Shown here one piece after another: positions 56,032 to 64,000 of a stretch of 64,000 nucleotides of DNA. Numbering within the stretch: position 1 is the first letter of the stretch; each line of letters begins with the position of its first letter. The stretch is from Bdellovibrio bacteriovorus. Its GTDB lineage: Bacteria; Bdellovibrionota; Bdellovibrionia; Bdellovibrionales; Bdellovibrionaceae. The stretch spans positions 2,059,184-2,123,183 of the forward strand of contig NZ_LUKE01000001.1 of the NCBI RefSeq assembly GCF_001592735.1, in the 5' to 3' direction. The notes under the pieces were generated by a model. It was given only the letters and a program-made list of their open reading frames with translations, searched no databases and had not been told where the DNA came from. Made by a program: the position numbers and the translations under genes.

Positions 56032-56561
56032 ATTTGTTCTTTCGCTTATTATGTATTCTTCTTTTTTCGCGCTTTCGTTCTGAAGTGAACGTTTTAGGTG
56101 AATGCTCGACACCTTTTACGGTGTTACCTACTGATCTTGATGTGCTCATGCACATGAACAATGGGGTTTATTTGTCGCTCCAGGATTTGGCACGCATGGA
56201 CTATATGATCCGCGCCCAAGCGTTAAAAAAGATTTCGGCTCGTGATTGGTATCCCGTCGTCGCTTCAGAGATGATTCGTTTTCGTCGCTCCTTAGGGTTG
56301 TTTAAAAAATTCGAATTAAGAACACGTCTTATAAGTTGGGATGATCGTTATCTTTATATGGAACACAAATTTGTTAGCGGCAATGAAGTCATGGCTTTAG
56401 GGATGATTCGTGCCCGATTTTTAAGTAAAAAAGGCGGGGCGGTTTCGCCACAAGAATTAATGCAAGCTTTGGATCTTGATCTCAAGGCACCGGATTTTCC
56501 ACCTCACCTCATTGAATGGTTGGCCGCAGATCAGGATCATTCCAAATTCACAGGTCTTTAG
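56028..56561 (+). CDS. Hot-dog thioesterase (4HBT/THEM6-like)
   Basis: 177 residues; the N terminus may be a membrane anchor (LFFRLLCILLFSRF). Hot-dog domain with TVLPTDLDVLMHMNNGVYLS, in which Asp in DLDV and the HMNN stretch are the 4HBT signature; a strand LYMEHKFVSGNEVMALGMIR follows. Similar to THEM6/acyl-thioesterase-type proteins. Substrate unknown. Coupled to the coiled-coil gene. Confidence 0.83.
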   Translation: MNLFFRLLCILLFSRFRSEVNVLGECSTPFTVLPTDLDVLMHMNNGVYLSLQDLARMDYMIRAQALKKISARDWYPVVASEMIRFRRSLGLFKKFELRTRLISWDDRYLYMEHKFVSGNEVMALGMIRARFLSKKGGAVSPQELMQALDLDLKAPDFPPHLIEWLAADQDHSKFTGL

Positions 56562-56641
56562 TCTAGAGCTGTTCTTATCCCAAAGTCCTGTATCAAGGTA
56601 CTACGCTTGCCGCCTAGAGTTTTATTTTTCACAATGATTCA

Positions 56642-57142
56642 GTGGGATTAGAAGTATCAAAATTGAAAAATATCAAGATGTTGGTGCTCGACGTCGACGG
56701 CGTTTTAACTGACACACGGCTATGGTTTGATGGAAAAGAATGGCGACGTTTTTTTTCCATTCGAGATGGCGTGGGCATAAAACGCCTTATAGATGGCGGT
56801 TATCAAATCGCGATTATCACTGGCAGTCGCGCTGAGGACATTCGGGCGCGGGTGAAATCTCTTGGTATTCAATTTTTTTACGAAGGTGCTTTGGACAAAG
56901 AGCCTTCTTTCTTACAGCTGCAAAAGGATTCCGGAGTAAAGCCAGATGAGATGGCTTATGTCGGTGACGACATCTTCGATATTCCTTTACTGCAGACAGT
57001 GGCCTTTGGTGCCACGGTGCCAGAAGCCGTTGATGAAGTTTTAGAAGTAGCAGAGTACGTCACACGTCGACCAGGTGGTTGCGGGGCTGTTCGTGAAGTG
57101 TGTGATTATATCTATAAATATGGGGCATTTTCCTCTAGGTAG
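56642..57142 (+). CDS. kdsC: Kdo-8-phosphate phosphatase
   Basis: 166 residues from GTG 56642, no good ribosome site. HAD IIIA (KdsC) family: motif I LVLDVDGVLTD, motif II ITGSRAE, Lys in DKEPSFLQL, motif IV VGDDIFDIPLL. C-terminal RRPGGCGAVREVCDYIY is the KdsC tail. Dephosphorylates Kdo-8-P to Kdo, the third step toward CMP-Kdo made by KdsB. Separated from the other kds genes by 8.5 kb. It sits 6 bp upstream of the gliding-type outer-membrane gene, with which it may be cotranscribed. Confidence 0.92.
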   Translation: MGLEVSKLKNIKMLVLDVDGVLTDTRLWFDGKEWRRFFSIRDGVGIKRLIDGGYQIAIITGSRAEDIRARVKSLGIQFFYEGALDKEPSFLQLQKDSGVKPDEMAYVGDDIFDIPLLQTVAFGATVPEAVDEVLEVAEYVTRRPGGCGAVREVCDYIYKYGAFSSR

Positions 57143-57148
57143 GTTTGC

Positions 57149-57874
57149 ATGTTTAAAAATGGTCTTAAAGCCGTCTTAATTATTGTTGCAGCATTGATTC
57201 TGCATAAGACAGCCTTTGCGGCTGAGGCGGTAGATCTTCCGACGGACGAGCTAGCTCGAGAATCAGTATTGCCGATTTTTGATAAACCGGTGAGTGTAAA
57301 AAACCGCAGCGTTGTCACAGAGAAACGCTTTGATGCGAATGTGTTTTACGGTTATGCGATGACAGAAGCTATTGCCAATGTCAGTAAACTCGGCGTGGGT
57401 ATTTATTATAATCCCAATGAATCAAGTGCTTGGGGTTTGCTATTGGCAAAAAACTTTTCCGGTCTTTCTAGTTACGCCAATCAATTGGATTCCCAATACA
57501 ATTTAAAGTTTGATCGCGCCCCGGCCCCTGAGTTGACGGCGATGCTTGATTACAATCTCAAGGCCTTTTACGGCAAAATGAGTGTGACGAAATCATGGGT
57601 GCTAAACACGATTCTTTATGGTTCGGCTTCCGGCGGGATTATTAAATACGTTCACAAGACTTATCCGGCCGTAGCTCTGGGGATCGGACAAAAATTTTAT
57701 TTCTCTAAAAATTGGTCGTTGCGCGCTGATTTCCGTATTTACGCCAATCAAGCGCCGGTTCCTTTCTTGCCAAATCGTATGAAAGAGGGCGATCCGGTAC
57801 CAAGTTACGATCAATTCGAAGATAAATTCGCAACATCGACCACGCTTGATGTGGGCTTATCTTACTTGTTTTAG
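57149..57874 (+). CDS. Outer-membrane beta-barrel, gliding-cluster type (GltA/GltB-like)
   Basis: 241 residues with a signal peptide (cleavage near AFAA). The mature part has a short helical start and about 10 predicted strands (NVFYGYAMTEAIANVSKLG, YFSKNWSLRADFRI) ending STTLDVGLSYLF, with a C-terminal Phe for BamA recognition. In Myxococcus, GltA and GltB are barrels of the gliding outer-membrane complex encoded next to a TPR gene, as here. This is assigned from gene order and size, not alignment. Confidence 0.75.
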   Translation: MFKNGLKAVLIIVAALILHKTAFAAEAVDLPTDELARESVLPIFDKPVSVKNRSVVTEKRFDANVFYGYAMTEAIANVSKLGVGIYYNPNESSAWGLLLAKNFSGLSSYANQLDSQYNLKFDRAPAPELTAMLDYNLKAFYGKMSVTKSWVLNTILYGSASGGIIKYVHKTYPAVALGIGQKFYFSKNWSLRADFRIYANQAPVPFLPNRMKEGDPVPSYDQFEDKFATSTTLDVGLSYLF

Positions 57875-57884
57875 GAGCTGACAG

Positions 57885-58679
57885 ATGATGATGAAATTAA
57901 AACCAGCCCTGATTCTGCTCTTAGCCCTAGCGACTCCACTGACGGTGTTGGCGCAAACGGGTGATAACGAAGAGCTGAATATTATTGAAATGGAAATTGA
58001 TCGTGAGGCGCCCAAGGCGGCTCCCGCAAATGCGACCGAAAGTTTTTCTGAAACCCGATCTTCGGATAATACATTATCTGATTTTTCAGGTTTAACCGGT
58101 CTTTCGCCGTTTCAAGAAGTCAGCGTCATTCAAAGACGTTACCTGCCAAAAACGGGACGGTTCCAGTTGTTTGGTGGTTTCACAATGGTGACCAATGATC
58201 CGTTTTATATGACTTACGGGGGTGTGGCGAAAGCCAGCTATTTCCTGAGTGAAAAATGGGGCGTGGAGCTGAATTATTTCGCTCTCTCTACGTCGACTCG
58301 TTCCGTGACCGAAGATTTAAAATCCACGCAAGGGGTCGCAACAGAAAATCTAGTCTATGCCAAGTCCTATATGGGTTTGGATTTGATGTACATTCCAATT
58401 TACGGAAAAATGGCGTGGTTTAACGAAAAGATCGTTCCGTTTGATCTTTATTTTTCTGCGGGTTACGGAACGACAAATACCCAGTCTGGCGAAAATCCTG
58501 GGACCTTGCATTTAGCCACTGGGCAGATTTTTGCAATTTCTAAATCGTATGCATTTCGCTGGGATTTCAGCTGGAATCTGTTCACGGCTAAGGGCATTGA
58601 TAATAGTGACTCGACCTTCAACAATCTTTTCCTCACTGTAGGAATGAGCTGGTTCTTCCCGGAGGCTAGTTACCGATGA
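57885..58679 (+). CDS. Outer-membrane beta-barrel, gliding-cluster type (GltA/GltB-like)
   Basis: 264 residues with signal peptide (cleavage near LAQT). AGGAGC precedes the ATG. Acidic disordered part to about residue 65, then strands: RFQLFGGFTMVTNDPFYMTYG, WGVELNYFALS, SYAFRWDFSWNLF, NLFLTVGMSWFF, ending FPEASYR. Barrel of similar build to the gene upstream; together they form a tandem pair like GltA/GltB. Overlaps the following TPR gene by 4 bp. Confidence 0.75.
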   Translation: MMMKLKPALILLLALATPLTVLAQTGDNEELNIIEMEIDREAPKAAPANATESFSETRSSDNTLSDFSGLTGLSPFQEVSVIQRRYLPKTGRFQLFGGFTMVTNDPFYMTYGGVAKASYFLSEKWGVELNYFALSTSTRSVTEDLKSTQGVATENLVYAKSYMGLDLMYIPIYGKMAWFNEKIVPFDLYFSAGYGTTNTQSGENPGTLHLATGQIFAISKSYAFRWDFSWNLFTAKGIDNSDSTFNNLFLTVGMSWFFPEASYR

Positions 58680-60268
58680 AAAAAGTTATATCATTCTTAA
58701 TTATCGCAAGTTTTATCGTCCCTGTAACAAGTTCGGCGCAACGGACGCGCAAAAGAACTGTCACGACACCTGCTAAGAAAGCGGCGACGCCGTATTTCCA
58801 AGGAAGTTCACGTGAAGGAGCGATGAAGGGGCAATTGAGCGATGCGCTTCGTATGGCCCAAAGTGGTCAGTATGAAAATGCGGCCAATGCTTTATTCAGT
58901 TTAGGTCGTCGTCCGGAACTTGCAGCCGAGCGCCCACAAATCAAATACATTCTGGGAACTATGTTGGTGGAATTAAAACTTTACCAAACAGCAGCCTTCC
59001 AGTTCGTGGATGTGATTCGCAGCAAACATCCCAAATATTCAAAACTGGCGATCGAAAAGCTTTCGGTGGTGGCCGATACCTTGGGTGATGACACAATCTT
59101 AAACTATGCGATCTCGCGCGTGGACTTAAATGATTTTCCGGCGGCTTTAAAGGACATGATTCATTTCCGTATGGGTGAAATCCGTATGAGAAATCATGAA
59201 TACGCAAAAGCTTCGGAACTTTTCTCGCGCGTTCATTCCGGTAGCAGCACCTACTTCCAAGCTCAGTTCAATAAGGGTTTGGCAGAACTTGAAGCCAACC
59301 AACCGGGCCTGGCGATCGGCACTTACACGCGCATGATCGAAGCTCGAGGGCGCGCCCCGGTGACGGACACTAACAAAGTTGCCGCTCAATTAGGTTTGGC
59401 TCGGTCATATTACCAAAAACAAGATTGGGATCAAGCTATCGAAGTGTATTCGCAAATTCCACGCGATACTTTGATGTGGCATGATGCGGTTTTTGAGCAA
59501 AGCTGGGCGATGTTCCGCGCGGCCCGCTTCCGTTCGGCATTAAGTAATTTTCAAACTCTCCACTCGGCATATTATGAAGACTTTTATATGCCGGAGGGTT
59601 TACTTCTGCGTGCCATTGTTTACCTTTATATCTGTAAATACGACGAGATGGAAAAGGTCTTAAGTCTTTTTGAAAAGACCTATGGCCCGGTACGGTCTAA
59701 AATTGGCGATTTCCTAAAATCGACCAACGAGGCGAGTGCATTCTATGCCGAAGTTGAAAAAGCTCAAATGATTAAAACCACCGACCGTTCTGCAAATCTT
59801 CGCCTTCCGTACATCGTCTTGCGCAATGTTTTGGATGAAGGAGATGTGAAACGTGCGATGAACTATATCGACCGTTTAGCGCAAGAGCGTGCCCGTGTAG
59901 ATAGCAACCGTGCATTTAAAGCTTCGGCATTAGGCCAATATGCGACCAAAATTTTAGCTAATCGCAGTCGTAACGCCAAATTTGCGGTGGGTGACATGGT
60001 AAAAGCGCATTTACAAAATATGCGTGTTGAGCTTCGTGATCTTTATGAACAAGCCGGCTTTATCCGTTATGAAATGATTAACGGCCGTAAAGAAAGCATG
60101 AAGAAAAAATTGGCGGGTCGTGATTTAGGTGAAACGCAAATTGACGATAAAATTGATCGCGAATTCTATATCCAAAACGGTTACGAATACTACCCATTCC
60201 AAGGAGAGTTCTGGCTCGATGAAGTCGGCAACTACCATTACCTTGGTAAGCAAAGTTGTGAGCAATAG
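58676..60268 (+). CDS. TPR periplasmic protein, GltC-like
   Basis: 530 residues, signal peptide (cleavage near SSAQ). A basic Thr/Lys-rich spacer precedes about eight TPR-like helical pairs: YENAANALFSLGR, YAKASELFSRVHSGSST, DWDQAIEVYSQIPRD. The C terminus is a long helical region (VELRDLYEQAGFIRYEMING). By order and TPR content it matches GltC of the Myxococcus gliding complex, a periplasmic protein bound at the outer membrane. Inference; no alignment was done. Its own stop lies 3 bp before the next ATG. Confidence 0.78.
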   Translation: MKKVISFLIIASFIVPVTSSAQRTRKRTVTTPAKKAATPYFQGSSREGAMKGQLSDALRMAQSGQYENAANALFSLGRRPELAAERPQIKYILGTMLVELKLYQTAAFQFVDVIRSKHPKYSKLAIEKLSVVADTLGDDTILNYAISRVDLNDFPAALKDMIHFRMGEIRMRNHEYAKASELFSRVHSGSSTYFQAQFNKGLAELEANQPGLAIGTYTRMIEARGRAPVTDTNKVAAQLGLARSYYQKQDWDQAIEVYSQIPRDTLMWHDAVFEQSWAMFRAARFRSALSNFQTLHSAYYEDFYMPEGLLLRAIVYLYICKYDEMEKVLSLFEKTYGPVRSKIGDFLKSTNEASAFYAEVEKAQMIKTTDRSANLRLPYIVLRNVLDEGDVKRAMNYIDRLAQERARVDSNRAFKASALGQYATKILANRSRNAKFAVGDMVKAHLQNMRVELRDLYEQAGFIRYEMINGRKESMKKKLAGRDLGETQIDDKIDREFYIQNGYEYYPFQGEFWLDEVGNYHYLGKQSCEQ

Positions 60269-60271
60269 ACT

Positions 60272-63200
60272 ATGAAAAGAAGCCACCGTATTTCCCTTCT
60301 GCTGACCCTTGTAGCCTCGGTTGCTACGCAATCTGCGTTCGCGCAATCGCGTACCAGAACATCCAAAACCACCACCGTAAAAAAACAAACGGTCGGGGAA
60401 TACTTGTCGCAAGCCAATGATCGCAGTCGTGGCGGGGGTGTACAGGCTCAAGGAACAAAAGCGGACACTTCTTTGCCGTCTTCAAATTTAGGTTTTAAAG
60501 AAGAAGTGAAACAGGTGAATTTGGATTCCGTTAAGCCACCGCGTTCTTCTGAATTCATGCAAAAAGAAAAAGGCAACCGTGCAGCAGAATACGAACGCAT
60601 CTTGGATCAGCAGATTCGTGAGCTTTATAAACTGACGCAAAAGTTTAAAACCAGCCCAAATCGGGGTGAATTGTGGTTGCGCTTGGCAGAGCTTTACGTG
60701 GAAAAAGCGGGGATCGTCGACGGTCGTAAGCAAGACGATTACGATGCAAGACTGCGCGCCTTTCAAACAGGTAAATCTAAAGTAAAACCTAAAATGGATG
60801 ACAAAGAGGCCCGTGAATACAACCGTAAAGCGGTCCAATTATATGAGTGGTTCCAACGCGACTTCCCTAAAGATGAAAAAATGCCTCAAGCGCTATTCTT
60901 CTTGGGTTACAACTACTTTGAATTGGGCGATGTCCGACGGGGGGCAGAGTATTATGAAAAACTCACTCGTGGTTATCCCAATTCACCGTTTGTCGGCGAA
61001 GCCCATTTTGCCTTAGCGGAATATTACTTTGAAAACGAAAGATGGTCTGAGGCTTATAAAGAGTATTCGCATCTGATTAAAGAAAAGAAACACCGTTTGC
61101 ACACTTTTGCTTTGTATAAAGGGGCATGGTGCTTATTCCGTTTAAACAAAGTTCAGCAAGCAATGAATTACTTAGAGTACATCATCAAAACGGGTAAAGC
61201 TGACGCGGCCGCTGCAGAAGCAGGACAAAAACGTGTGAATCGCAATCGTCTTGAGGGTGAAGCCCAACGTGATATCGTCGTTTTTTATGCCGAAGGTGGC
61301 GATCCGACGAAAGCTTATGGATACTTCAAGAACCTTATCGGTGGGGATGTTAGCCCTTATCTTGAAAGATTGGCTTATCAGTATTCAAGCCGGGGGGATA
61401 AAGAGGCTTCTCGCGAGGTCTTTAAAGTCCTTATTGCGCAAAATCCCACATCACCCAAGTCATTTGAGTTCCAATACCAAATCGTCCAGAACTTTTATTA
61501 CGCTAAAAACACCACACGCTTTAAAGCTGAGCTTTACAGCTGGATTAAAGATTACAATCAAAGCAGTGCTTGGTATGCGCAAAATAAAAACAATAAAGAG
61601 CTGATTGAAAACTCGTACAAATTGCGCGAAACAACTTTGCGTAACTACGTATTGCAACAGCATCAAACGGCTCAGAACTCTCGTTCACCTTCAGTGCAAG
61701 CTAACACCAGTGATGCCTACAACCTTTACTTAAAAGAATTCCCAGATTCAGCGGCCGCGGGCGACATGCACTTTTATTATGGTGAGTTGCTTTACGATAT
61801 GGGTAAATACGACGAGGCCTCAGCTCAATATAAATGGGTGGTTGATAATGCCCCGCAAAGCAAGTTTTACAGCAAAGCCGCGCAAAACTTAATCCTCTCT
61901 GTTGAGCGTAGCATCCCGACAGACCAAGAAATGCAAAAGCGTATTGGTCAAAGCTTAGACCCGGTTCCATTAGAGCCGCGTGTGGATAAATTTATTAAGG
62001 CCGGAAACTGGTACGTTGAAAAATTCCCTAACTCTGAAAAGTCAGTGGAAATCAAATTCCGTATTGGTCGCTTGTACTATCAAAGCAATCACTTTGATGA
62101 GGCAACAAAGTCATTCAAAGACATCGTCCAGAAAAATCCCAACACGAAATATGCGGAATATTCAGCCAATCTTCTTTTGGATATTTATAACTTAAGAAAA
62201 GACTATGCGGGCTTAGAAAAAGTCGGTGCGGAACTTTTAACTGTTCCATCGATCGCCTCTTCTAAAGCCGGTTCCGATATTCGCGGTGTCTTAGAAAAAG
62301 CATCGTTTAAACGTGGTCAAGATCTCGAGGTTGCCAAGAAATACGGAGAGAGCGGCCAGGCATTTGAATCCTTTGCGAAACAAAATCCGAAATCAGAACT
62401 GGCTGTCACGGCCCTCTTTAATGCCGGGGTCAACTATGAGCGGGCGGGGATGAATTTGCAAGCCATCGGAGCTTATCAAGAAGTTCTTAACTCTAAAAGC
62501 CCTTCGGCGGCCCAGTTTAAAACCAGAACTCAGCGTCTTTTGGCAAAACAATACCAAGACTCTGCCAGATTTGAGGAAGCGGCGAAATTATATCGCCAAG
62601 TGGCCCAAGAAAATCCAACCGATCCTCTATCGCCGAACATGATCTTTAATGCGGCGGTATTGTATGAAGTTTTAGGTCGTTCTGAAGAAGCCATTCGCAC
62701 TTATAACGAGTTCATGAAAGTGAATAAGAAAAAGTCTGAAAATGCTGAGATCATCTATGCCATGGCGACAATTCATCGCAAAGCTGGTCAAACAGCCGCT
62801 GCGGTGGGACGTTACATGGAATATGTTGAGGGTGGCGGACGAGATCAAGAGAAAGTCGTAGAAAGTGCTTACTGGGTTCACGAACTTTCCAAAAAACAAA
62901 ATGCAATCACCCGTTCAAAAGAATGGGGTCAAAAGACGATGCAAATTCAACGTCGGTTTGCTCCAAACAAAAAAGGTGTGGGCGCTTCTTACGCGGCTAA
63001 AATCCGTTTCCAAGAGGCTTTAGAAGTCTTTAGGGAAATGAAAGCCGTGACCTTCCCGAAAGATCCGAACAAGCAAAAAGCGGCCGCCGACAAAAAAGTG
63101 GCTCTGTTGACGAAACTTGCGAGCGAACTTGCTGATGTCATTAAATACGACAGTGGCGAAGAAATCGTAAGCTCTTTGGCGGTTTTGGCGGAAGCGAACT

Positions 63201-63481
63201 TAAACATGGCTCAGGCCATCATCAATGCGCCATTGCCTCCAGGCTTAAACGCAGAAGAAACAAAACAGTATAAAGCGGGTGTCGAAAAATTCGCCGAGCC
63301 ATTCAATACCAAAGTCCGGGAAAGTTACAAGTTGGCGGTGGATCGAGGATTAGAACTCGAAGTTTACAACAATGCTTATCGCGAGGCTTACCAGTACATG
63401 AGCCAAGTCGATCCGAAGACGTATTATAATGGCGGCGAAGTGGCGACGGATATGCGCGCGGTGAATTGGATGGGTCAATAA
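60272..63481 (+). CDS. Very large TPR protein, AgmU/GltD-like
   Basis: 1069 residues with signal peptide (cleavage near SAFAQ). The mature chain is almost entirely TPR-like: ARYYxx-type repeats such as FFLGYNYFELGDVRRGAEYY, EAHFALAEYYFENERWSEA, DMHFYYGELLYDMGKYDEA and NAAVLYEVLGRSEEAIRTYN. More than 15 units are visible. Myxococcus AgmU (GltD) is a periplasmic TPR giant of similar size that joins inner-membrane motor and outer-membrane barrels. The order barrel-barrel-TPR-giant-TPR-lipoprotein supports that role. Overlaps the next gene (TAATG). Confidence 0.85.
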   Translation: MKRSHRISLLLTLVASVATQSAFAQSRTRTSKTTTVKKQTVGEYLSQANDRSRGGGVQAQGTKADTSLPSSNLGFKEEVKQVNLDSVKPPRSSEFMQKEKGNRAAEYERILDQQIRELYKLTQKFKTSPNRGELWLRLAELYVEKAGIVDGRKQDDYDARLRAFQTGKSKVKPKMDDKEAREYNRKAVQLYEWFQRDFPKDEKMPQALFFLGYNYFELGDVRRGAEYYEKLTRGYPNSPFVGEAHFALAEYYFENERWSEAYKEYSHLIKEKKHRLHTFALYKGAWCLFRLNKVQQAMNYLEYIIKTGKADAAAAEAGQKRVNRNRLEGEAQRDIVVFYAEGGDPTKAYGYFKNLIGGDVSPYLERLAYQYSSRGDKEASREVFKVLIAQNPTSPKSFEFQYQIVQNFYYAKNTTRFKAELYSWIKDYNQSSAWYAQNKNNKELIENSYKLRETTLRNYVLQQHQTAQNSRSPSVQANTSDAYNLYLKEFPDSAAAGDMHFYYGELLYDMGKYDEASAQYKWVVDNAPQSKFYSKAAQNLILSVERSIPTDQEMQKRIGQSLDPVPLEPRVDKFIKAGNWYVEKFPNSEKSVEIKFRIGRLYYQSNHFDEATKSFKDIVQKNPNTKYAEYSANLLLDIYNLRKDYAGLEKVGAELLTVPSIASSKAGSDIRGVLEKASFKRGQDLEVAKKYGESGQAFESFAKQNPKSELAVTALFNAGVNYERAGMNLQAIGAYQEVLNSKSPSAAQFKTRTQRLLAKQYQDSARFEEAAKLYRQVAQENPTDPLSPNMIFNAAVLYEVLGRSEEAIRTYNEFMKVNKKKSENAEIIYAMATIHRKAGQTAAAVGRYMEYVEGGGRDQEKVVESAYWVHELSKKQNAITRSKEWGQKTMQIQRRFAPNKKGVGASYAAKIRFQEALEVFREMKAVTFPKDPNKQKAAADKKVALLTKLASELADVIKYDSGEEIVSSLAVLAEANLNMAQAIINAPLPPGLNAEETKQYKAGVEKFAEPFNTKVRESYKLAVDRGLELEVYNNAYREAYQYMSQVDPKTYYNGGEVATDMRAVNWMGQ

Positions 63482-64000
63482 TGAAAAAGTTTATTATTCT
63501 TTCCCTTTTAGTATTGGCAGGATGTTCTTCAAGTCCAGTGAAGGACTCGTCAGAGGAGGTCGATTCGGCTCCAGCCCCTGAGGTGAGTGGCGAAGTTCGT
63601 GAAGAAAAGGCCACTCCAGCTAAGGCGTCCAAGGCGGAAGAACCGGTCCGTCCAGCGACACCGATGGCGCCATCTCAGTATGCGGGCCTTAATGACGCGA
63701 TTAAGTCCCAAAGTGATGAGAAAATCTATCAAACCGCGACTCAGATTTTATCGCAGTCCCCAAATGATGGCCGGGCTTTGAATGCTTTGGCGATGTATCA
63801 CTTTAAAAAAGGTCGTCATGATTTAAGTCGATATCTTTTGAACAAAGGTATTGCGGCCAATGCTCGTATGTCCGAACTTCATTCGAATATGGGGATTGTG
63901 CAGCTTTCAGAAAACGAGCGTCGCGAAGCGATCAAATCATTCCGTAAGGCATTAGAGATCAATAATGGTGACGGTATCGCGGCCGCCAACCTAGCGGCGA
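63481..64000 (+). CDS. TPR lipoprotein, AglT/GltE-like (runs off right edge)
   Basis: Partial, 173 codons in the window. Lipobox LAGC (MKKFIILSLLVLAGCSSS). An Ala/Pro/Glu-rich spacer to about residue 65, then TPRs: YQTATQILSQSPNDGRALNA, HFKKGRHDLSRYLLNKG, AIKSFRKALEINNGDGIAA. AglT (GltE) is a TPR outer-membrane lipoprotein encoded after AgmU in Myxococcus. The start overlaps the stop of the large TPR gene, so it is coupled. More gliding genes should follow to the right. Confidence 0.85.
   Translation, partial: MKKFIILSLLVLAGCSSSPVKDSSEEVDSAPAPEVSGEVREEKATPAKASKAEEPVRPATPMAPSQYAGLNDAIKSQSDEKIYQTATQILSQSPNDGRALNALAMYHFKKGRHDLSRYLLNKGIAANARMSELHSNMGIVQLSENERREAIKSFRKALEINNGDGIAAANLAA

Overview
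The window looks like chromosomal DNA of a predatory Bdellovibrio-type bacterium. Four features suggest this: many secreted or lipoprotein genes of unknown function, a TIGR02147-type regulator, a trimeric tail-fibre-like adhesin, and a Myxococcus/Bdellovibrio-type gliding-complex operon (57.1 kb to the right edge). The genus is inferred from gene content; no rRNA or tRNA gene was seen. Genes are dense, often overlap by 1-14 bp, and include no insertion sequence, prophage or CRISPR array.

Layout. 1-1450 (-): start of a fibre/adhesin gene that runs off the left edge. 1.6-9.6 kb (-): a TIGR02147 regulator with a secreted protein, a large lipoprotein, an outer-membrane protein, a small lipoprotein, a HExxH aminopeptidase-like lipoprotein and a beta-barrel. 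9.7-16.2 kb (mostly +): msrB, two exported proteins (one a candidate Cys peptidase), a TonB-like protein (-), PilZ, PIN-PhoH ATPase, PhaJ and a BLUF photoreceptor. 16.2-17.0 kb: a gene-free stretch with two copies of an unusual structured repeat. 17-24 kb: VWA lipoprotein, MltD-like lytic transglycosylase, a secreted protein, and pyruvate-dehydrogenase-type E3 and E2 without E1. 24.4-31.3 kb: sfsA, MHYT hybrid histidine kinase, alcohol dehydrogenase, L,D-transpeptidase-like lipoprotein, HEPN protein and DsbA-like lipoprotein. 31.5-41.7 kb: small protein, cupredoxin-like and CpaF-type ATPase, a palindromic element, eno, ftsB-like, XRE regulator, polA. 41.8-49.6 kb: FliL-like protein, FHA-sigma54 activator, engB-kdsB-pyrG-kdsD, ppk2, hutD-like. 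49.7-56.6 kb: degenerate M23 protein, MFS pump with DUF2239 partner under a double palindromic operator, AGE-family epimerase, thioesterase. 56.6-64 kb (+): kdsC followed by two outer-membrane barrels and three TPR proteins.

How the genes relate. Envelope biology dominates: Kdo synthesis (kdsB, kdsD, kdsC; kdsA is absent here), peptidoglycan enzymes (MltD-like, YkuD_2-like, M23-like), FtsB-like, FliL-like and the gliding apparatus. Four promoters resembling sigma-28/FliA sites (-35 like TCAAGTT or TAAAGTT, then 11-12 nt, then CCGATA) lie 16-59 nt upstream of the adhesin, PilZ, L,D-transpeptidase-like and cupredoxin/CpaF genes. FliA-type promoters are associated with attack-phase expression in Bdellovibrio, so these loci may form an attack-phase regulon.

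The most novel signal is the pair of about 150-bp elements at 16246-16397 (+) and 16586-16729 (-). Each has a nearly identical core with two compensatory hairpins, enclosed by long perfect inverted arms. The arm sequences are unrelated between the two copies. All coordinates and motifs were read by eye; no similarity search or folding program was run.
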